A stretch of 64,000 nt of DNA from the NCBI RefSeq assembly GCF_905220365.1, contig NC_061127.1, positions 3,038,001 through 3,102,000 of the forward strand. Reading direction: 5' to 3'. This stretch comes from Vanessa cardui. Its lineage: Eukaryota > Arthropoda > Insecta > Lepidoptera > Nymphalidae. A program made the translations under genes and the position numbers. This document shows positions 56,960 through 64,000 of the stretch, piece after piece; the first letter of the stretch is position 1; every line of letters starts with the position of its first letter. The notes below the pieces were generated by a model that saw nothing but the letters and a program-made list of their open reading frames with translations, had not been told where the DNA came from and searched no databases.

Positions 56960-57390
56960 TATATAATATAGAACTAGATATTATGGAAACAAAACTCTCT
57001 TTTTTAATGTCAGTATGCTTACTTTAGTTTTATTCATCAATATTGTGTTAGCTAGAAATGTAAAACGGTTTATAAGCAAATTGGCTCTTTGCATGCAGTT
57101 TGTTTTTGGATTGGTGTTTGAAACACTTTCAAAGGCTTTGACGCGGTTTAGACGTCACCGGGGATGTGAAGTTTTTGGATATTTCGATTTTAACACAATT
57201 ATAGGTTGTTTGGATTGCTATCCTATGCTATATATGGTTTATAAAAGGTGAAAATTTTTAATTGGCTCAAAGTTTGTGATCGTAAGTCAATATATTGGTT
57301 AACAGCAAATCAATTCTGTTAAAGATTAAAAGCAAAGTTTGAATGAAAATATCTATATGCAAATTGTTAATTGATGTTGTTTCGTGATTT
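56960..57390. other. Unassigned DNA
   Basis: The 78-codon frame at 57015-57251 starts hydrophobic but resembles nothing known to me. No other feature is seen. Confidence 0.4.
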
Positions 57391-57658
57391 ACATACGATG
57401 TCGGTATGTCAGAGGAATGAGGAACATATTTTGAGAAAGGTATAAAGCATGGCCGTGGATTGATAAGGAGGTAGATGACGACTAATAATATGATGGAATG
57501 AAAGAAAGAAGATAGAAGATATGGTTATAAAGAATGTTATATTTGAGATGACGTCTGATAGAAGATAGATAGAAGTATGGAAGGAGAAGAAATGTTGCGC
57601 CGACTCCAAATAAATGATAGGAAAAGGGTAGGAGGATGATGACATGCGATGTCGGTAT
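57391..57658 (+). mobile_element. Second-family RTE LINE 3' end with 17-bp target duplication
   Basis: The insert (57408-57641) matches the 3' part of the element at 14922-15245: a decayed coding end, GAGATGACGTCTGATAGAAG, TGCGCCGACTCCAAATAAAT and a GGAGGATGATG tail. ACATACGATGTCGGTAT (57391-57407) and ACATGCGATGTCGGTAT (57642-57658) flank it with one difference. This fixes both ends of a truncated insertion. Confidence 0.85.
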
Positions 57659-58195
57659 AAAAATGATTTCAGTATAGTCTTTATATACCAAAGGAACATA
57701 GGCATAAATAATTTCGTGGAAAACAATTACTTAATATTTCGCCAATCATTTCGTGTGGAATTCATAAGCCGAATTGGTTGCTTAACATTTAATATTTTGT
57801 TCTCATTGTTAATTATGATTCATTTTCTAAATTTGACAGTATATTTATCTCACTTTAAAGTGTTATAGCTTTAAATAGCAATCAACGGAACCCTCGCAGG
57901 AGATCCTCGAGCATAAATTGTGAACGTGAAAATTACCTCTTATCAATAACGCCTCCCGGGATTCTGACAATATCTGATTAATACCGGGGAAATTATTTGA
58001 ATGAATAGTAACACGCTGAAGATTTTATCTTTAAGTAAGTGTTATTTAACACTTGCTCAGATTAAATGATAATACAAATGAGTATGCTTTGTATTGTATT
58101 TATTTGTTTAATTAATTGATAACTGTTATACGCCGGACGCATGTTATTGTTACTGAATATATAGACTAGTTGGGATATAACTGAAATAGGAATTT
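57659..58195. other. Unassigned DNA
   Basis: No gene. 57880-57985 is GC-richer and unique here. Confidence 0.4.
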
Positions 58196-58470
58196 TCTTA
58201 GATGGTAGGTCTTTGTAGGTAACATCAACTCATCAGAAATCCTACCGCCAAACAGCCGTAATTAGTATTGTTGTGTTTCGGTTTGATGGATGACACTAGC
58301 TAACAGTGTAACTTAAGGCACAAGGGATAGAACATCTAAGTTCCCAAGATTTTGCAATGGCGACGAAAGGAATGGTTAATATTTCTTACAGAGCCATTGT
58401 CAATGGGTAATGGTGACCACTTACCATCCGGTGGGCACCCAATTGATCGCCCGATAATCGATATCATAAA
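58196..58470 (+). mobile_element. Family C retroposon, diverged full-length copy
   Basis: GATGGTAGGTCTTTGTAGGT, AAATCCTACCGCCAAACAGC, AAGGCACAAGGGATAGAACA and TGGTGACCACTTACCATCCG, ending near GATCGCCCGATAATCGATAT with a short A-run. Confidence 0.75.
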
Positions 58471-58985
58471 AACACCTTTTTCCTTCGAGATCAAGCTTGC
58501 TACGTGTCAATTTTCATCAAATTGGGTTCAGTGATTTGGCCTTGAAGAGATCGAGAGACATACGATGTACGTATTTCATTTATTTCATTATTTATGATCA
58601 GCGATCATTGTGGATTTTTTCTTGATATTGGATCACTCCGCCACTTTTATGAATGAACTTTTACACAACTGTGCAAAGTTTCAACTCAATTGGATAAACA
58701 ATTCTTGGTCGCATAGAATCCAAACAAAAAACAAATATATTTTTCTATATAATATAAGATAAATAGATGTATATTTTCTTTTAAATAGAAAACTTATAAT
58801 AACGTTAGATATTTTTATTTAGTTACAAAGAAGATAAAATAACTTTAGCCAATAAAAAATTATAATGAAGCCGTCTTTTGGGAACTTTGACGGGCCTTTG
58901 GCTAAAAAGAGCATTAATCACTTTGTTGACTGAATAAGACGTCTTTTTAAGCTTAACGAATCTCTTACACTGCTTTAGGATAATA
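58471..58985. other. Unassigned DNA
   Basis: 58490-58570 resembles the GATCAAGCTTGCTACGTGTC and AAATTGGGTTCAGTG blocks of a Helitron-like element; the rest is unassigned. Confidence 0.35.
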
Positions 58986-59180
58986 GAAAATCAAATCAAA
59001 TTTATTTCATTCAAGTAAACCTTTCTATGAAGCGTTTTTGATTAGTCATTATTTAGACAAAACAGACTCTAGCGAGAAGATACGGCAAAGTTACTCTTAT
59101 CAAATAAACAGATTAACAATGCTGTTATTAACAATTATTCTTCAATCAATCCTGTAAACCTGAGCTTAAATTCAGGCTTA
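58986..59180 (-). mobile_element. Family G retroposon 3' end
   Basis: AAATCAAATCAAATTTATTT, ATTCAAGTAAACCTTTCTAT and TAGCGAGAAGATACGGCAAA. It is diverged from the reference but has the same order. Confidence 0.55.
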
Positions 59181-59356
59181 TTTTCTAAAAGTATTATTTT
59201 AATCTATAATAACTGTTGATTAGTTTAGTCTAAATATCATTTTTAAATTTGTCACTTAATTTACAAAATATATTTTTCGGTATATTATTATAATGAAAAA
59301 TTATAGAGGATTTTTTTAAATTATAATATATCAAATATTAAAACTATATAAACCAA

Positions 59357-59515
59357 TGACAAGAGGACTGGTTAGTTTTTTGCCCAGAGGATCGGAATTG
59401 CGATTCAACGGGGAAATGCTGCTAGTATTCTTACCACCATTCCACGCGGTCAAGATATAAATCTTAACGGTAACTAGTTTTAGTTTATATTTAAGCATTT
59501 AATGTAATTATTGAT
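59357..59515. mobile_element. Family I repeat, shorter copy
   Basis: Shares a nearly identical core with 19887-20112 (TTTTTTGCCCAGAGGATCGG to CACCATTCCACG) and the same GTAACTAGTTTTAGTT tail. Its left end starts about 85 bp inside the longer copy. Confidence 0.6.
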
Positions 59516-60138
59516 ATGATACTAAATATTTCTACATTATAAACAAATCCAGATCATAAGTTATTCACAATGGTCGGTAAATTCTCCTTAGATTAACCCT
59601 CCTTGTTCTTTATTCACACTTTGATAACATTGTAGTACATAAGTAAATCCGTAAACATAGTTGCCCTTCTGTATCGGTTCCTTAACTTGATATGAAAAAA
59701 CATTATTAGAGCATGTAGTACATGTATACATGCAGTACATCACTAGCTGCTAGAATCAGGCAATGTATTATATCATATTTAGGAACATAATCCTATCAAA
59801 CGTAATCATAATAGATAAAACATTGTGTAATGAAATATTGATCCCTATGGAAATCTCTTAACTAAATCTGACACTATTGTAGTATCAGCCTATGAGTTAC
59901 GAACTCTAATAATGCTGGTGCGTTGTGTTTTTGTGATTTATTAATTAAACATTAACATTTATTGGTCAATTTTAGGAGCGGATATGTTGTGAACTATGAA
60001 CTTTATTGAAACTAAGATGGGTACGTATGCGCGTAAGTATCAGAAGTATATTGATGGTAACTAGAAAACCTCTAAAAGCAGTTTCAGAAGTCAGTTTTAT
60101 ACTGTCGTATATATTGTATTGTCTTACTATATTATATT
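59516..60138. other. Unassigned DNA
   Basis: Nothing recognised. Confidence 0.45.
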
Positions 60139-60372
60139 GGATGGTAAGGTTTTGTGCAAGCCAGTCTTGTTAGGTATCACTTATCATCAATACCGCTGAA
60201 CAACAGTACTTATTTTGTGTTCCGGTTCGAAGCTCGAGTAAATCAGTGTAGATACAGACGCAGTAGACATAACATCGAATATCCCAATATTAGTTGTGCA
60301 TACACATTATTTACAAAATCAAATTTTGGGCATTTGTTATCACTTACCGTATATGACCACTTATATGATATA
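60139..60372 (+). mobile_element. Family C retroposon, old copy
   Basis: GGTAAGGTTTTGTGCAAGCC, ATACCGCTGAACAACAGTAC, TTGTGTTCCGGTTCGAAGCT and ACAGACGCAGTAGACATAAC. It is diverged but complete in order. Confidence 0.7.
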
Positions 60373-61082
60373 AAGGAATATTGAAATGGCAACGTAATAT
60401 TCCTATTTCATAGCTTCATGTTGTACAGAGCCCTAATCTAAATATTAGCAAAGGCTATATCGGCAGTGTTGTCACCCCCACTGACTGACCCTCGTCATTC
60501 AAATGCTTTGTCTCTCTCAGCGGAAAAAATTGTTCAATATTTGACTATAATGTTTGTTGTACTCTAGATCTATGATTATCACTGGGTTTTTAAACGTCCA
60601 CATTGTAAGAGTTACGCTTATGATATCTATGTACATATTTACATTTATATGATAATAATAACACTGAAGGCATGTGATGCGTTTTAAAGTTTAGAGTTCT
60701 TAATATATCTTTATAAATCGTATGCAATATTTCGAATATAAAAGAATCAATATCTTTAAAAACAGAATGTATTAGCATGTCGGTCATCAAAATTCGTACA
60801 GAAAGCCTTACATTACATTAAATTGTTTTTAATATTAATATACAAATGGTAATATATTATAAGAAGAAGCAATCACATTTTGACTTTTTAGAATGAAACA
60901 GTCTGCTTCAAATTATGTTTTCTTTTCGTCTTAACACAAAAAATCTCTTAATCGGCAAAAGTTAGCTTTATTTTTGAAGATAAACTCAACTTTATCGCTG
61001 TAAAATTTTACGATAATATTACTTAAATTCAATATCCTTTGAAAAATAAACAAAAAGATTTTAATTTTTATTATTATTATGT
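60373..61082. other. Unassigned DNA
   Basis: AT-rich, no supported feature. Confidence 0.5.
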
Positions 61083-61372
61083 TTCTCGGTGGTGGGGCTT
61101 AGTGCAAGCCCGTCTGGGTGGGTACCACCCACTCATCAGTTATTCTACCGCCAAACAACAGTGCTCAGTATTGTTGTATTCCGGTTTGAAGAGTGCGTGA
61201 GCCAGTGTTACGACAGGCACAAGGGACATAACAACTTAGTTCCCAAGGTGGAGCATTGACGATGTAAGGATTAGTTAATATTTCTTACAGCGTCATTGTC
61301 TATGGGTGATGGTGACCAATCCAACCATGAGGTAATATACTCGTCCGCCAACTTACACCATAAACAAAAGAA
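61083..61372 (+). mobile_element. Family C retroposon, full length
   Basis: GGTGGTGGGGCTTAGTGCAA to CTCGTCCGCCAACTTACACC with an A-rich tail. Minor loss near CCAATCCAACCATGAGG. One of the best copies. Confidence 0.85.
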
Positions 61373-61901
61373 ATTTAAAGTATTGATATAATTATTTAAT
61401 ATAATATAGCAAATTTAATAGATCTTGTATTTCCCCAAAAATAATTAGTGCTTAAATAACATTAACATTTAATTTACTATTTGAGTTACAGACTTCGGAT
61501 TTAAGGGACTAAATTACAGTTTTAAACTTTCACAATTTAAACACATAATAACAGTAATTTGCGGTTCAGTTTAACGTTTAAACGTATATTTATGTACGTA
61601 ATAGTAACAAAACAGTGGAAAAACTTTACTATTATTAGACTAGTCATTATATATGTTTTAAAAAATATAATATAATTCTTTATTTTTCTTTATTTTTTAT
61701 TTGAATACATTATGAATTATCAATCTTGCTTGGAATTCAATTAAAAATATCGTAATGTAATTAAATTTTATTATATGTTACGATGAGCATTAAAATGTTA
61801 AAAATATTTATCAATTTTGACATTGTAAATTAGATATTTTATAAAAGGCTCATATTTAAAAAAATAAAATAATTACTTCAAATGATCTTTCGCTAATAAT
61901 A
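61373..61901. other. Unassigned DNA
   Basis: Very AT-rich; nothing recognised. Confidence 0.5.
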
Positions 61902-62372
61902 TCACTAGCTGAACGACTTTATCCGCACGCAATTTATGATATAAATTTTATCCATAGTCTTTTATCGAGAATCAAACTACATATATAACAAATTGAGCTA
62001 AAAACGGAACCCATTTGTCCTCTGTATGTCAAAGCTATATTTTCCGAAACTCTATAAACTATATTCAACTTGGTAAGTATATGTAATCTGTGAACCTCAT
62101 AAAGATTTTAACTCAAAGATTAAAAAAAAAAAACAAAAATTTTTCGGTGTTCCCACCATATATAGAACTGAATCTCAATAAATGTTTTTTCTGTGCATTA
62201 CGATGCAAAGTTCCACTGAAAATTGGTTTGAACGAGATGTACTAAGTAGTTCCTTTTTACTACGTCATAAATCGTAAATTATTATTTAATTTCATAAATA
62301 TGTACCTTGTGACTTGCTGCTACGGAACACTTCACGGGCGAGTCCGATTCGCACTTGACCGCTTTTTGTTAT
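61902..62372 (+). mobile_element. Possible Helitron-like or related repeat, decayed
   Basis: CACTAGCTGAACGACTTTAT opens the region and GGGCGAGTCCGATTCGCACT followed by TGACCGCTTTTTGTTA closes it. The closing block resembles one that ends a common lepidopteran repeat. The middle is too decayed to prove one element. Confidence 0.35.
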
Positions 62373-62883
62373 CTACACTTTAAAATTAAACAAAATATTC
62401 CAGTAGCAGTGTAAGCTTGAATCAAAAATCAATATCAGTTAGTGTGCTAAATTAAAAAGCAATCAAAATTGTTGCTGGTTTTACGCTAATTAACGTAATC
62501 GCTATTTCCAATGTGTACACATTATTTCTAGAAGTTTTAGAATATGAAGTAATTGTTTGTATGCTTCGGTCTGATATTATAACAGGTGTATTGTAGGTTT
62601 ACCAGACTTGCCAATTAGTGATGGATAGAAATAAAATGTCTTTTAACGAATTAAAGTTTTAATAGTTTGATGAAAATTGAAACTATTATTATTTATAAAT
62701 ATTTTTGAATTTCGAATTTCAAATAAAAAGGTTCTATTGCTATGTTTTTTTTTTTTCGCATTTGTTTTATCTATAATTTATTATGATGCCAATGATAATT
62801 TCCTATTCATATATAACACAATTGAAACGTTAAGTTAAGAGCTGTCAATAATTTAGATAATTTAGACACAGTACGAAAGTCGC

Positions 62884-62912
62884 GACTTCAAAGGTAACTT
62901 ACCTTTGAAGTC
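62884..62912. repeat. Perfect 14-bp inverted repeat, 1-nt spacer
   Basis: GACTTCAAAGGTAA, C, TTACCTTTGAAGTC. Confidence 0.9.
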
Positions 62913-62939
62913 AAATTGATTGTTACAAATGTAACAATT

Positions 62940-63130
62940 TAAGTTATTGTAACTTTTCACTTGTGTCGTGGTTACCCTAGATGCAGGTGTGGTTGGCGTG
63001 GGCCCAGAAGATGATATCTCGCCTTATTTATACGCCGCACTCTGCTCGTTATGCTGCATATTACGTTACGTGCCCATAACACAGTAACGTCATTTATGAC
63101 GGACGACATTTACATATATCGTGACTAAAT
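62940..63130. other. Unique GC-richer patch, candidate regulatory DNA
   Basis: It holds GGTGTGGTTGGCGTGGGCCC, TTTATACGCC, two ACGTTACGT-like stretches and ACGTCATTTATGACGG (an ATF/CREB-like half-site pair). It matches no repeat in the window. Function is a guess from composition and motifs. Confidence 0.3.
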
Positions 63131-63861
63131 ATTAAAAATCAAAGTGTTCGTTCGGTCGCTACAAAGCAATTATGTAATACTCTCAGGAGTTAGCACCTCG
63201 GAAGGTTTTAAAGATAAAAGCAATTTCCGTTTTAACCGTAATTCCTACTTGACTTTACTTGATCTTAAATTGTACATGTATAAATTTAACGCGCGCTGCC
63301 TCTTGGGAGTTCGTTCAACCCGTCAGCAGCGGATGTCTCTGTAATAAAGTTAATATATTTCAACCAACTTTTATATTAATGTGAGTTTTAGAATTCAAAA
63401 ATATTTTATTTGATATGGTTTTAAAGCGGTTGGCTGTAAAAATATTCCGTTGCAAACCAGAAGTGTTCCTATAATTATTCTTGTATAAAACAAAACGAGT
63501 ATATTGTATTTATTTATTTACAAATATTCGATTGTATCACCACGTACCAAAGAATGCAATTATATGCCTTTTTTATATGTCTTTGTATGCAATAAAATGT
63601 AAGTTATAGTGATTCATAGTCTATGTTAAATGTAAACATCTAATGTGATTTTTAATCGGACCCAAACATTTTTTTTAAAACTAGTCCTATGATAAAATAA
63701 CTGATAGTCTAAAACATAGTTGTAAAAATCTCACATGCCGCCATCAACTAAAGTATTAGTCCTTACAGTAACTTACTAGGGACTCTTTCTTAAACCGTTA
63801 TAGATTAAGTATTATATGTAACACAATAAATATATTTTTATATTTATTTTTAGCATTCCTT
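63131..63861. other. Unassigned DNA
   Basis: A 66-codon frame at 63144-63344 is unrecognised. The rest is AT-rich without a supported feature. Confidence 0.4.
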
Positions 63862-63912
63862 GAAGGCCAGTAACGCACTTGCAAGCGATTGTTTCAGACA
63901 CTCGATGGTACA
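63862..63912. mobile_element. Family D fragment, reversed
   Basis: TTGAAGGCCAGTAACGCACT and TGCAAGCGATTGTTTC correspond to the reversed end of the repeat at 28738-28862. Confidence 0.5.
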
Positions 63913-64000
63913 CAAAAAAAAAATTTGACGGTCCGATATAATACTACATCACGTATTGTATAATGGTGAACATCGTATAGTTGAATTGCTTTAGACTACG

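Overview
The window looks like AT-rich, repeat-dense, non-coding DNA from a moth or butterfly (Lepidoptera). This rests on the repeat content: many copies of short retroposons and Helitron-like elements of types I associate with lepidopteran genomes, an RTE-clade LINE ending in a (GAT)n tail, a Penelope-like element with a GIY-YIG nuclease, and a short stretch of the insect telomere motif. The species cannot be fixed from the sequence. I recognise no host protein-coding gene, no true tRNA or rRNA gene and no bacterial feature. Every protein I can name belongs to a mobile element, so the window is probably intergenic or deep intron.

Layout. 1-2289: unassigned DNA plus one LINE tail and one family C retroposon. 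2290-4378: 5'-truncated, decayed RTE LINE. 4391-5940: Penelope-like element (PLE) inserted into the tail of that LINE, flanked by a 12-bp target duplication and built as a fold-back with 515-bp arms. 6-24 kb: scattered SINEs, Helitron-like fragments and LINE 3' ends with long unassigned stretches. 24-36 kb: mostly unassigned, with more SINEs and one retroposon interrupted by another. 36-48.2 kb: the densest repeat zone, with nested insertions, a second RTE fragment and several strong hairpins. 48.2-53.7 kb: sparser, with a short PLE copy flanked by a 15-bp duplication, a GC-rich island and a four-unit 119-bp tandem array of A-B-A-B structure. 53.8-55 kb: composite repeat with an inverted repeat and an internal direct duplication. 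55-64 kb: more retroposon copies and a non-repetitive GC-richer patch near the end.

Family names used below are working labels for this window. A: tRNA-derived SINE with a TGGTCGAGCGG box. B: tRNA-derived SINE with a TGGCCCAGTGG box. C: retroposon of about 280 bp with an A-rich tail (about 18 copies or fragments). D: minor interspersed repeat. E and H: Helitron-like non-autonomous repeats. G: retroposon 3' end with AATAAAG and a TTTGATTTTGATT tail. I, J, K, L, M: smaller groups. Insertion order can be read in several places: RTE then PLE; an older family C copy then a younger one; family H then C; family C then L.

The most notable items are the PLE fold-back, a hammerhead-ribozyme-like motif shared by three PLE copies with pairing kept by base changes, the A-B-A-B tandem array, and several near-perfect hairpins.
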